Below, piece after piece: positions 20,039-27,622 of a DNA stretch of 64,000 nucleotides. A program made the position numbers and the translations under genes. The notes under the pieces were generated by a model. It saw only the letters and a list, made by a program, of their open reading frames with translations. It ran no database searches and was not told where the DNA came from. Source of the stretch: Hydrogeniiclostridium mannosilyticum (GTDB lineage Bacteria > Bacillota > Clostridia > Oscillospirales > Acutalibacteraceae); the NCBI RefSeq assembly GCF_003268275.1, contig NZ_QLYR01000009.1, forward strand, positions 39,291 to 103,290, in the 5' to 3' direction. Numbering within the stretch: the stretch's first letter is position 1; each line of letters begins with the position of its first letter.

Positions 20039-20067
20039 ATTATACTAGCAATTAAGAAAAATTGCCA
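20039..20067 (-). promoter_or_regulatory. Possible promoter of the P-type ATPase gene
   Basis: On the minus strand TGGCAA, 17 bases, then a perfect TATAAT, about 100 bases upstream of the start codon. The -35 match is poor. Confidence 0.45.
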
Positions 20068-20171
20068 GAAATGTGAGGTATTTGTAAGGGACGTTAAAGA
20101 TTTGTAAATATTTTCGTTGATATATACAAAGCGCAATCGTCAGCAAGCAGGGATTCCATCACAAATACACC

Positions 20172-20200
20172 TTGAGTTCAGGTTCATACCTGTTTATAAT
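20172..20200 (+). promoter_or_regulatory. Probable promoter of the O-antigen-ligase-like gene
   Basis: TTGAGT and TATAAT with 17 bases between, about 140-165 bases before the coding region. The 400-base divergent intergenic region holds nothing else that I can identify. Confidence 0.65.
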
Positions 20201-20341
20201 AGGAAAGCATAGAAAATAGGGGTGAAGGCTGATTTCCTATGCCTGCCCAGTTTGTTTTGCGGCTCCATCTACTTGGAGACCCGTACAGGACAGGATGGCG
20301 GATAGATTTTAAAGTAAGTCTCGCATAAATAATTTTTTATT

Positions 20342-21592
20342 TTGGAAAAGGAGGCGTGTACTATTATAGCAGCAATAAAAAAGAGGTTTATAAAGGAAGG
20401 CGGCCAATCCGGCCGGCTTGATCAATATATGGTTCTGCTGTTTACGGTTTCGATTTTTTTGCCTTTTATAATCAGCACCTTGGTAGCTTGCGGCATTGCA
20501 GTTGTAACAATGTTTCACTATGGGAGGCGACAGCGGGTTTTTGATGAGCCCTATACGAGGTTGCTGCTGGGTTTTCTGATTCTTCCCTTTTTTGTATCGG
20601 CGGTTTACGGGAACTATAAGGGGATGCTGATCTCTCTTTTAGTGCCGGCTATATTGATTAGCGGCCTGTACATTAAAAGCATTATGAATAAACAGCTGTT
20701 TAACCGGGCGATGGATCTGGCCTGTGTATGCAGCTTGCTTTGTTTTGCGGTAGCATTGGGACAGAAGTGGTTTTTCTATGGCGAAAACCCCTCCTATCGT
20801 CCGGAGTCTCTATGTATGAACGCCAATTATTACGGTATGCTGATCGAGTTTGTCATTCTGATTGCGGTTTACCGCATGGTGACCAATCCCAAACGCCTAT
20901 GGGCCTACCTGGCCATTGTCGGCGTTAACCTGATTGGCCTTTATTTGTGCGCAAGCTTGTCGGCGCTGTTTGCCACCTGCTGCGGCTTGTTTGTATTTTT
21001 GCTGTTAAAAAAGAAATATAAGCTGGCAGCGGTGTTTTTTGTTGTCACGGCGTTATTTGTCGGCGCTAATTTTATCTATCCGCTTTTAATCCCGCGGGTT
21101 GAGAGCATCGATATTTCCTTTGGGCAGCGGTTTTCTATTTGGGAAACTGCAATGAAAGGTATTCGCCAGCATCCGCTTTTGGGGCAGGGACCGATGTCTT
21201 ACAGCATCATCTGCGGCCCCTTTGGCGGCTATAAAACCTTTCACTGCCATAATTTAATTTTTGATGTATTGTTGAATTATGGGGTTATCGGCGCCGGTGT
21301 CTTCTTTTTCTATGGACTGCAAAAGCTGCATCTGATTGTCCGGCGCTTCAAAAGGGGGATCAGTAAAAATATGAATGCTTTGGTGCTGGCCCTGCTGACC
21401 GCTGTGCTGGCACATGGCATGACGGATGTGACTATTTTCTGGATTCAGACTGCAATGCTGTTTTTCCTGATCTATTCCTCGGTGGGAACGGTTTCGGAAG
21501 AGGAGCGCAGGGGGCAGGCTTCCCCTCTCCCGTTACCGGATTATGCTTTGGACCTGAATGCAAAAACAGCCTATGCGGTAAAGAACAGTTGA
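20342..21592 (+). CDS. O-antigen ligase / Wzy-like polysaccharide polymerase family membrane protein
   Basis: This protein of up to 416 residues has about ten membrane segments and a large loop containing FSIWETAMKGIRQHPLLGQG and THCHN-like FHCHNLIFDVLLNYGVIG, the Wzy_C/WaaL signature. Such proteins join or polymerise lipid-linked glycans at the outer face of the membrane. The start is uncertain: TTG at 20342 has no ribosome site, whereas AAAGGAGGCG lies right behind it and points, with eight bases spacing, to an ATT codon at 20363. No glycosyltransferase or other cell-surface sugar gene is near, so it is an isolated member. Confidence 0.8.
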   Translation: MEKEACTIIAAIKKRFIKEGGQSGRLDQYMVLLFTVSIFLPFIISTLVACGIAVVTMFHYGRRQRVFDEPYTRLLLGFLILPFFVSAVYGNYKGMLISLLVPAILISGLYIKSIMNKQLFNRAMDLACVCSLLCFAVALGQKWFFYGENPSYRPESLCMNANYYGMLIEFVILIAVYRMVTNPKRLWAYLAIVGVNLIGLYLCASLSALFATCCGLFVFLLLKKKYKLAAVFFVVTALFVGANFIYPLLIPRVESIDISFGQRFSIWETAMKGIRQHPLLGQGPMSYSIICGPFGGYKTFHCHNLIFDVLLNYGVIGAGVFFFYGLQKLHLIVRRFKRGISKNMNALVLALLTAVLAHGMTDVTIFWIQTAMLFFLIYSSVGTVSEEERRGQASPLPLPDYALDLNAKTAYAVKNS

Positions 21593-21637
21593 CAGCCCAC
21601 CATAGGGAATGCGTATTTTAGACAGGCATAAAAAAGA

Positions 21638-21666
21638 TTGAAATTTGTCCGCCTCTGCTGTAAAAT
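21638..21666 (+). promoter_or_regulatory. Promoter of the cysteine hydrolase gene with overlapping dyad
   Basis: TTGAAA, 17 bases, TAAAAT. An inverted repeat GCCTCTGC...GCAGAGGC (21651-21681) brackets the -10 box, a common operator arrangement. Confidence 0.65.
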
Positions 21667-21714
21667 AAAAGCGGCAGAGGCATTCCTATATCTATTTGAG
21701 AAGGCGGTGTGACC

Positions 21715-22233
21715 TTGCGTTTATTGGTAGTAGTGGATTATCAGCATGATTTTGTAGACGGTTCCCTGGGCTTTGCAGAAGCGGTTGCTTTGGAAAAGCC
21801 AATTTGCGACAAGATACGTGCCTACCGCGAAAATGGCGACGATGTGGTATACACGATGGATACGCACGAGGAAAACTATTTAGAGACACAGGAGGGGCGG
21901 AAGCTCCCGGTTCCCCATTGCAGGAGGGGGACACCCGGCTGGCAGCTGTTTGGCGAAGCCGGCAAGGAACTGGCAGGCTGCCGTTCTTTTGAGAAGGAGA
22001 CTTTTGGCAGTGCGGCGCTGTTTTCCTTTTTACAGCAAAATTTGTACGACAGCATTGAGTTGGTTGGAGTAGTCAGCAATATTTGCGTCATTTCTAATGC
22101 GGTCCTAGCGAAAACTGCACGGCCGGAAGCGGAAATTTTGGTGGATGCCCGCTGTACAGCTTCCAATGACGCGCGGTTGAACGAAATGGCGTTGAAGGTT
22201 ATGGCAGGGCTGCAAATCACGGTGATATCATGA
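21715..22233 (+). CDS. Isochorismatase-like cysteine hydrolase (nicotinamidase-related)
   Basis: This 172-residue enzyme has the catalytic Asp in DYQHDFVDGSLGF near residue 8 and the nucleophile Cys in VVSNICVISNA near 122; Lys in the middle is likely the one in EKETFGS. Metal ligands of nicotinamidases may be DTHEEN. Nicotinamidases of this length are known, and a nicotinate phosphoribosyltransferase is encoded at 47625, so a role in NAD salvage is plausible but unproven. TTG at 21715 is preferred because AAGGCGG ends seven bases upstream; GTG at 21709 is too close to it. Confidence 0.78.
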   Translation: MRLLVVVDYQHDFVDGSLGFAEAVALEKPICDKIRAYRENGDDVVYTMDTHEENYLETQEGRKLPVPHCRRGTPGWQLFGEAGKELAGCRSFEKETFGSAALFSFLQQNLYDSIELVGVVSNICVISNAVLAKTARPEAEILVDARCTASNDARLNEMALKVMAGLQITVIS

Positions 22234-22252
22234 TAAAGGAGCGTTTCCTGTA

Positions 22253-22894
22253 ATGACGAAGAAGCAAAAGGCAGCCCTGGCGGTAGAGGCATTGAAAAAG
22301 GAATATCCGGATGCCGTTTGTTCGCTGACCTACCGGGAACCCCTGCAGCTTTTGATTGCAACCCGGCTGGCGGCTCAATGCACGGATGCCAGGGTGAATA
22401 TGGTTACGCCCGCATTGTTCGAGCGTTTTCCGACTCTGGAGGCCTTCGCCCAATCGAGTGCGGAGGAAATTGAGCCCTATATTCATTCCTGTGGGCTCTA
22501 CAAGACAAAGGCACGCGATATTCATGCGATGTGCCGCAGCCTGCTGGAGAATTATGACGGGGTGGTTCCGGATACCGTTGAAGAATTGACAAAGCTGCCG
22601 GGGGTGGGCCGGAAAACGGCGAACCTGGTGGTTGGCGATATCTATCATAAGCCTGCGGTGGTGACGGATACGCATTGCATCCGCCTGTGCGGAAGGCTTG
22701 GGCTCAGCGAGGGAAAGGAGCCCTATAAGGTGGAAAAGCAGCTTCGCGCGGTTTTGCCAATGGATGAGGCTAACGATTTTTGTCACCGCTTAGTACTGCA
22801 TGGCCGTGCTGTTTGTCAGGCGCGGACCCCTAGGTGCGAACAATGCTGTATGAAGGAATTTTGTAATTATTTTAAAGCGGCCCAAAAAAAGTGA
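22253..22894 (+). CDS. nth: Endonuclease III (DNA glycosylase/AP lyase)
   Basis: This 213-residue base-excision repair enzyme removes oxidised pyrimidines and nicks abasic DNA. The helix-hairpin-helix is LPGVGRKTANLVVGD with catalytic Lys in GRKTA (about residue 120), and the catalytic Asp is in VTDTHCIRL. The 4Fe-4S cluster ligands are at the C-terminus with the family spacing C-X6-C-X2-C-X5-C. The gene lies 19 bases after the cysteine hydrolase gene, with AAAGGAG before the start, and is probably co-transcribed. Confidence 0.95.
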   Translation: MTKKQKAALAVEALKKEYPDAVCSLTYREPLQLLIATRLAAQCTDARVNMVTPALFERFPTLEAFAQSSAEEIEPYIHSCGLYKTKARDIHAMCRSLLENYDGVVPDTVEELTKLPGVGRKTANLVVGDIYHKPAVVTDTHCIRLCGRLGLSEGKEPYKVEKQLRAVLPMDEANDFCHRLVLHGRAVCQARTPRCEQCCMKEFCNYFKAAQKK

Positions 22895-22913
22895 AATTAT
22901 CTTTATTTTGTAG

Positions 22914-22942
22914 TTGAAAAATAAGAGAAAGCATGCTATAAT
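22914..22942 (+). promoter_or_regulatory. tRNA-Ala promoter
   Basis: TTGAAA, 17 bases, TATAAT with TGC extension; the tRNA begins 43 bases further on. Confidence 0.75.
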
Positions 22943-22984
22943 AAATAACGCTGTTTAAAGCTTCGCTATTGTTATAGCAGATTA

Positions 22985-23060
22985 GGGCCTGTAGCTCAGC
23001 TGGGAGAGCGTTCGGTTCGCATCCGAGAGGTCAAGGGTTCGAATCCCTCCAGGTCCACCA
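22985..23060 (+). tRNA. tRNA-Ala (anticodon CGC)
   Basis: 76 bases including encoded CCA. Cloverleaf: acceptor GGGCCTG/CAGGTCC with the alanine identity pair G3-U70, D arm GCTC-GAGC, anticodon loop TTCGCAT giving CGC (reads GCG), T arm with GTTCGAATC. All stems pair. Confidence 0.95.
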
Positions 23061-23070
23061 GTAAAATGTT

Positions 23071-23112
23071 GAAAGAAGTCGACTGCTTTATAGCGATCGA
23101 CTTCTTTCGATT
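23071..23112 (+). terminator. Hairpin after tRNA-Ala
   Basis: GAAAGAAGTCGA pairs perfectly with TCGACTTCTTTC over 12 bases; modest T-content afterwards. Confidence 0.65.
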
Positions 23113-23161
23113 TATATGATATAATACTCAATATTTGAGCATAAGAAAAAAGGAAATCAGT

Positions 23162-23584
23162 ATGAATATTATTTATAATGATACGAAAAAGGATTTGCCA
23201 GCTGACCAGCTCCATAAATTATTTGTAGCTGTGGGGTGGTCAGCGGGAACGGACACTCCCGACATGATTAAAAACTATTCTATACCGTTTATTAATTCTA
23301 CTCTGGTAATTTCAGCATGGGAAAATGAGCGTTTGGTTGGAGCGGTGCGGGTATTGAGTGATAAAATGTTTAGGTCAATTATATATGATTTGCTTATTCT
23401 TCCAGAATTTCAAAATATGGGAATTGGTAAAGAGCTATTAAAACGCTGTTTAGCACATTTTCCAACATCAGAATGGTTGGTTCAAACGACAGAAAATATA
23501 TCCGGCTATTATGTGAAAAATGGCTTTAAGGTTATGGATGATGTGTTTTTAAACATCCCCTGTAAATTATTTTCGGATACCTAA
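23162..23584 (+). CDS. GNAT-family N-acetyltransferase
   Basis: This 140-residue protein has the GNAT fold: a beta strand with LVGAVRVLSD, then IYDLLILPEFQNMGIGKELL in which Q-N-M-G-I-G-K forms the acetyl-CoA pyrophosphate loop, and a C-terminal SGYYVKNGF. The target (small molecule or protein) is unknown. The ATG at 23162 follows AAGGAAATC. The gene is AT-richer than the core genes around it and lies just behind tRNA-Ala, compatible with acquisition. Confidence 0.85.
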   Translation: MNIIYNDTKKDLPADQLHKLFVAVGWSAGTDTPDMIKNYSIPFINSTLVISAWENERLVGAVRVLSDKMFRSIIYDLLILPEFQNMGIGKELLKRCLAHFPTSEWLVQTTENISGYYVKNGFKVMDDVFLNIPCKLFSDT

Positions 23585-23912
23585 CGAATAATTTTATTGT
23601 GAGAGTTCAAGTGTTCCTCAAAAAACGGTAGGCGATTCATTTTGTGTCACATTTACACGTCGCGGCGAATCCTTGAGGTTCGCCGTATTTTTCTGCGCAA
23701 AACACGGCTTCACCGTTCGGACTTGCCGCTCCTCCTCCGTAAAAAGCCACGCTGCGCCTGCGCTATTCGCTTGTAAACGTGCTCACAACGCTTCGACTTG
23801 CTACCAGCCTTTTGGGGGTGCCGGCTTCGGCGCATGGCGCCTTTTTCTTTTTGTATTATTCATTTTGATAGAACTGATTAAAAGCTTTACAAGAGAAAGG
23901 TAGAGGAATACA
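23585..23912. other. Gene-free 330-base segment with hairpins
   Basis: I see no supported gene. The open frame that crosses it lacks a ribosome site and has a composition unlike a protein. It contains a hairpin GGCGAA...TTCGCC at about 23664-23684 followed by GTATTTTT, and a GC-rich part (23690-23840) embedded in AT-rich flanks. It may be debris of an inserted element. Confidence 0.5.
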
Positions 23913-24569
23913 GTGAAACTATATGTGAAGCAGATGTATGACTGGAACTATTATGCCTGCTATGCAGAGGATGTTGATGAAAAGTATTGGAATTATTTTA
24001 AAACAGAACTGTGGTGGCAGCTTGGAAATGGATTTATTAAGACCTATGACAATGTAGAGGGGTTTGAATACTGTGCTAAAAATTTCATGGAATTTGGTGA
24101 GGATTCGGTTAACCAGTCTTTAAAAATAGCGAAAGCCCCTTGGCAAGAAGCTTTACAATGGCTCATTATAGAGATGAAAAAGACAGGCGCGCCCTGGTAC
24201 CTTCACGGCAGTACGGCAATGGCGCTGTGGGGAATTGATGTGGAGCCGAGGGATATAAATATTATTGTTGCCAATTATTCTGATTACGACAGAGTGCGGG
24301 AGCATTTTTACCAATATGCAATCAAACCCTTTCAGCGTTGCGGCAACTGGGTTATGAGCGGTTTGGGAACCGTTTTTCACCAGGCAAATATCGGCTTTTC
24401 CTTCAATAATAAAGAGCTTGAGCCGTATGATATGTCCACCCTGCGGAAAACAGAATATAAGGGAGAGGTGCTCTACATTTCCACCCTTGAAATGCTAAAG
24501 CGGGATAACGAAAGCTATGGCCGCCCGGAGCGCGTTGAGCAAATTGAAGAGAAAATCAAGCGCTGCTGA
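23913..24569 (+). CDS. Nucleotidyltransferase-like protein of unknown function
   Basis: This is a 218-residue protein. Residues 95-120 (YLHGSTAMALWG then EPRDINIIV) resemble the GS...DxD core of polymerase-beta-type nucleotidyltransferases, including the AbiEii and MNT groups, but the second Asp is Asn (D114-I-N116). The C-terminal part (STLEMLKRDNESYGRPERVEQIEE) is like the downstream helices of the same families. Start GTG after AGAGGAA. No partner antitoxin is evident next to it. It may bind rather than transfer nucleotides; this is inference. Confidence 0.6.
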   Translation: MKLYVKQMYDWNYYACYAEDVDEKYWNYFKTELWWQLGNGFIKTYDNVEGFEYCAKNFMEFGEDSVNQSLKIAKAPWQEALQWLIIEMKKTGAPWYLHGSTAMALWGIDVEPRDINIIVANYSDYDRVREHFYQYAIKPFQRCGNWVMSGLGTVFHQANIGFSFNNKELEPYDMSTLRKTEYKGEVLYISTLEMLKRDNESYGRPERVEQIEEKIKRC

Positions 24570-24632
24570 TCGTTTATAAGGATGTATGTATGGCTTCAGG
24601 CCAATTTTTCTTACTAGGCGGTATTGGGAAAG

Positions 24633-24680
24633 AAAGGCTGTTATTTCGGTACAGGCGTACCGGAATAACAGCCTTTTGTT
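24633..24680 (+). terminator. Strong hairpin with T-rich tail
   Basis: AAAGGCTGTTATTTCGGTAC pairs with GTACCGGAATAACAGCCTTT, 20 bases with one mismatch, then TGTT. Confidence 0.75.
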
Positions 24681-24715
24681 CTGCGCAAAACGACATGCAC
24701 TTTGATGATAGTCTA

Positions 24716-24762
24716 AAAAACCGCACCCGGACAGAAGCCTTTTCTGTCCGGGTGCGGTTTTT
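24716..24762. terminator. Bidirectional terminator
   Basis: A perfect 21-base inverted repeat (AAAAACCGCACCCGGACAGAA and its complement, five-base loop) with terminal A and T runs separates the plus-strand gene from the convergent minus-strand GNAT gene. Confidence 0.85.
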
Positions 24763-24831
24763 ACATTTGGGGTCTCTGAGGTCCAGAACCATTGTCAAAA
24801 CCGGTATTATGGAAGATTACAACGTAGCTTG

Positions 24832-25293
24832 TCAATAAATCCCGGCTGGCTCAAAGGTGTTTGAAAGCTGCTTTACCATATTGACATGTGGAACCGATTC
24901 GTCATAAACAATGCCGCCCACACGCCGGTAACCCAGTTTTTCATAAAATCCAAGCGCACGCTCCTGCGCGCAAAGCTGGATGGACCGTGCTCCGTTTTCT
25001 TGGGCAGCCTGCTCCAGGCGCAGGACGATTTGGGATCCGCAGTCCCGTCCCCGGAAGGCGGGAAGAACGGCGATGCGGCCAATGGTAAAGACACCCTCTG
25101 TTTCAGAGGGAAATGTGCGGCCAGTCGCAGCAGGAACCTGCTCCAGCCATAAAACCGCATGCCAGGCAATGGGGTCGGTACCGTCAAATTCCAGCTGAAA
25201 GCCCTGCTCCTCCACAAAGACCTTCTGCCGGATGGCCTGTGCGGCGGGTATATTTTCCAGCCCTTTGGCAAGTTCAATTTTGATGTCGTTCAT
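24832..25293 (-). CDS. GNAT-family N-acetyltransferase (ElaA/YjcF-like)
   Basis: This 153-residue protein contains AIRQKVFVEEQGF near the start, WLEQVPAATGRT, and IGRIAVLPAFRGRDCGSQIV, where R-G-R-D-C-G-S is the acetyl-CoA loop, then ALGFYEKLGYRRVG. This set is typical of the ElaA/YjcF branch. The second substrate is unknown. It is the first-listed (last-transcribed) gene of a minus-strand cluster with the RlmI-like gene 34 bases upstream. Confidence 0.87.
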   Translation of the reverse strand: MNDIKIELAKGLENIPAAQAIRQKVFVEEQGFQLEFDGTDPIAWHAVLWLEQVPAATGRTFPSETEGVFTIGRIAVLPAFRGRDCGSQIVLRLEQAAQENGARSIQLCAQERALGFYEKLGYRRVGGIVYDESVPHVNMVKQLSNTFEPAGIY

Positions 25294-25327
25294 TGCTGAT
25301 AAGCCTCCAATAAGGATTTATTTTTTC

Positions 25328-26557
25328 TTAAACTACCTGGAACAGGTAAAATTTTAAATAGTTGGTTTCCGGCACATTCCAGAGGATGGGATGGTCCGGA
25401 GATTGCTGTCGTGCTTCAATTTGCCGAAGGGAAACGGCGGCATCCGCAGCTGCATCGCGCAGCATTTTGCAGAAAAGCTCTTCCGTCATAAAGTGGGAAC
25501 ATGAACAAGTAGCCAGGTAACCGCCCCGAGGAAGCAGCCTCATAGCCCGCAAATTAATTTCCTTATAGCCGCGCAGCGCGCTTTTTACCGTCGCGTGGTT
25601 CTTGGTAAAGGCGGGCGGGTCCAAAATAATAAAGTCATAGGGATGGCCGCCGGCCTCAACCAGTTTTGGCAGCAGGTCGAATACATTGACGGTCTCAAAG
25701 GAGATGCGATTCTCCAGCCCGTTGAGCTGTGCGTTTCCGACAGCCGCACGAATGGCATCTGCGGAAATATCCACTGCGTGCACGCTGGCGGCGCCGCCAT
25801 TCGCCGCATTGAGAGCGAACGCCCCCGTGTGGGTGAAGCAGTCCAGCACATGCCGGCCTGCCGCCAGACGGGCGACTGCCTGGCGGTTATATTTTTGATC
25901 CAGAAAATAGCCTGTTTTCTGGCCGTTTTGATAATCGACCCAGTAGGATAGGCCGTTTTCCACAATTTTTATACGGCTGGGAAAATCTGTACATGGCGCT
26001 ACCGGCGGATAAAAACCGGCGCCCTGCTCTAACCCCTCCAATGTACGAATTGCGGCATCATTGCGCTCGTAAATGGCATCGATGGTTTCGCCCTCTTCGC
26101 GCAGGATTTGCAGCAGCAGGGGAAAAAGCAGGTCCTTCCGCTGCTCAATACCAAGGGACAGCGTCTGCGTGACGAGAAGATTGTGAAAACGATCCACTGT
26201 TAAACCAGGGAAAAAGTCGGCCTCCCCAAAAATGAGGCGGCAGCAGTCAAAATCAGCGCCCATCACAGTTTTACGGTAGGCTATGGCATGCCGCAGGCGC
26301 CGCTCCCAAAAAGCGGTGTCAAAGCGGTCGTTGGCATTGCGGGATATCAGGCGCACCTGAATTTTTGAGTGGCCGTTGATAAAGCCCGTCCCCAGATAGC
26401 GGCCTTTGCTGCTCAGTACGTCGACGAGGCCGCCGTTTTGGCAGGCGCCCTCCCGGCGAGTGATTTCAGCGCCATATACCCATGGGTGCCCGGCCCGTAT
26501 GCTGCGTTCTGATTTCTCGGTGATGAATATTTTAGCATATTGTCGCTGTTGCTCCAT
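25328..26557 (-). CDS. RlmI-type class I SAM-dependent rRNA (cytosine) methyltransferase
   Basis: This 409-residue protein has an N-terminal PUA domain (about 1-90, with SIRAGHPWVYGAEI), a central domain, and a methyltransferase with DCFTHTGAFALNAA and the catalytic-site motif ILDPPAF. In E. coli RlmI makes m5C1962 in 23S rRNA; this homologue likely does the same. The ATG at 26557 follows AAAGGA; an in-frame start further upstream extends the frame without a site. It lies 64 bases behind the Gfo/Idh oxidoreductase gene. Confidence 0.87.
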   Translation of the reverse strand: MEQQRQYAKIFITEKSERSIRAGHPWVYGAEITRREGACQNGGLVDVLSSKGRYLGTGFINGHSKIQVRLISRNANDRFDTAFWERRLRHAIAYRKTVMGADFDCCRLIFGEADFFPGLTVDRFHNLLVTQTLSLGIEQRKDLLFPLLLQILREEGETIDAIYERNDAAIRTLEGLEQGAGFYPPVAPCTDFPSRIKIVENGLSYWVDYQNGQKTGYFLDQKYNRQAVARLAAGRHVLDCFTHTGAFALNAANGGAASVHAVDISADAIRAAVGNAQLNGLENRISFETVNVFDLLPKLVEAGGHPYDFIILDPPAFTKNHATVKSALRGYKEINLRAMRLLPRGGYLATCSCSHFMTEELFCKMLRDAAADAAVSLRQIEARQQSPDHPILWNVPETNYLKFYLFQVV

Positions 26558-26621
26558 GACGGTCAATCCTTTCTTGGGTGGGGCCGAAAACGGCTTTTCG
26601 GCTTCGTGTCGTTGTTTAATC

Positions 26622-27590
26622 TCAGGTTTCAAAGGGAAAACGAATGCCCCAGCGGGCACGCAGCGTGTCCATCAGGCCAATGACGCGCAGTGTTTCAGCG
26701 TGCGGGCTTTGCGGGCATTCCGTCCTTCCCTCTGCAAGAGCGGCGAATGCGGCTCGGATTTCATATTCAAACCCGTTGACCTCAAAGGGGAACCGGTACT
26801 CGTCAGGCGATTGTCCGTCAATATGGAGGGTAAAGCGTTCCGCGCTCATAAAGTTTGGCACCTCGATGCGCCCTTTTGTGCCGTAAATGGACGCATAAAC
26901 CGGCATGTGGTTCAGCATGGAACATTGAACGGTACCCAGCGTGCCGTTGCGGTAGCGGAGCACGGTGGTACTCTGTGCATCGACGCCAAGCGTTGTCTTT
27001 ACGGCCTCAGTAGCAATGGAGGCGATGTCTGATTCCATAAACAGGGAGAGAAAGGTGAAGGGGTACACGCCGAGGTCCAGCAGCGCGCCGCCGGCCAGCT
27101 CGGGCCTTGCCATTCGCTCGACATGGCTCAGCGGGCATCCGAAGGTGGCGCTGGCTGAGCAAATTTCGCCGATAGCGCCGCTCGCCAGAATTTCCCGAAC
27201 CTTGTTAATATAGGGCAGGTAGCGTGTCCACATCGCCTCGGTAATAAATAAGTTCTTTTGCGCGGCCAGTGCGAACAGCTCTTCGGCCTGAGCGCGGTTT
27301 GCAGTGAAGGGCTTTTCACAGATGACCGGGTGTCCGTGCTCAAGGCAAAGCTTAGCCAGCTTATAGTGGTGGGAGTGGGGAGAGGCGATGTAAATCAGGC
27401 CGGCGTTGGGGTCGGCGGCAAGCTCCTCATAGGAACCATAGGCCTTTTGAAAGCCGTGTTCAGCGGCAAAAGCCGTTGCTTTGCTTGCAGTACGGGAAGC
27501 TACCGCATAGGGCTCGGTCTCTGGCAGTGCATTTAGGGTTTGTGCCATTTTTGCGGCAATATTGCCGAGACATAGGATGGAGACCTTCAT
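26622..27590 (-). CDS. Gfo/Idh/MocA-family NAD(P)-dependent oxidoreductase
   Basis: This 322-residue protein has an N-terminal Rossmann fold starting at KVSILCLGNIAAKMAQ, the EKPFTANRAQAEEL motif near residue 93 with the catalytic Lys, then TEAMWTRYLPYI. The C-terminal sheet domain contains GGALLDLGVYP. The family acts on sugars, inositol or trans-dihydrodiols; the substrate here is not predictable. The Rossmann glycine motif is slightly unusual (GNIAAK). It sits between the RlmI gene and the MscS gene on the same strand. Confidence 0.88.
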   Translation of the reverse strand: MKVSILCLGNIAAKMAQTLNALPETEPYAVASRTASKATAFAAEHGFQKAYGSYEELAADPNAGLIYIASPHSHHYKLAKLCLEHGHPVICEKPFTANRAQAEELFALAAQKNLFITEAMWTRYLPYINKVREILASGAIGEICSASATFGCPLSHVERMARPELAGGALLDLGVYPFTFLSLFMESDIASIATEAVKTTLGVDAQSTTVLRYRNGTLGTVQCSMLNHMPVYASIYGTKGRIEVPNFMSAERFTLHIDGQSPDEYRFPFEVNGFEYEIRAAFAALAEGRTECPQSPHAETLRVIGLMDTLRARWGIRFPFET

Positions 27591-27622
27591 GATAAAACTC
27601 CTCTCGATTGTGCTAAATATTT

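Noticed and set aside
22985-23060. tRNA-Ala 3' end as an att site for an integrated element
   Set aside because: No integrase gene and no downstream copy of the tRNA 3' end was found within the window.
23673-23903. 76-codon frame between the GNAT and nucleotidyltransferase-like genes
   Set aside because: No ribosome site, hairpins run through it and the composition is not protein-like.
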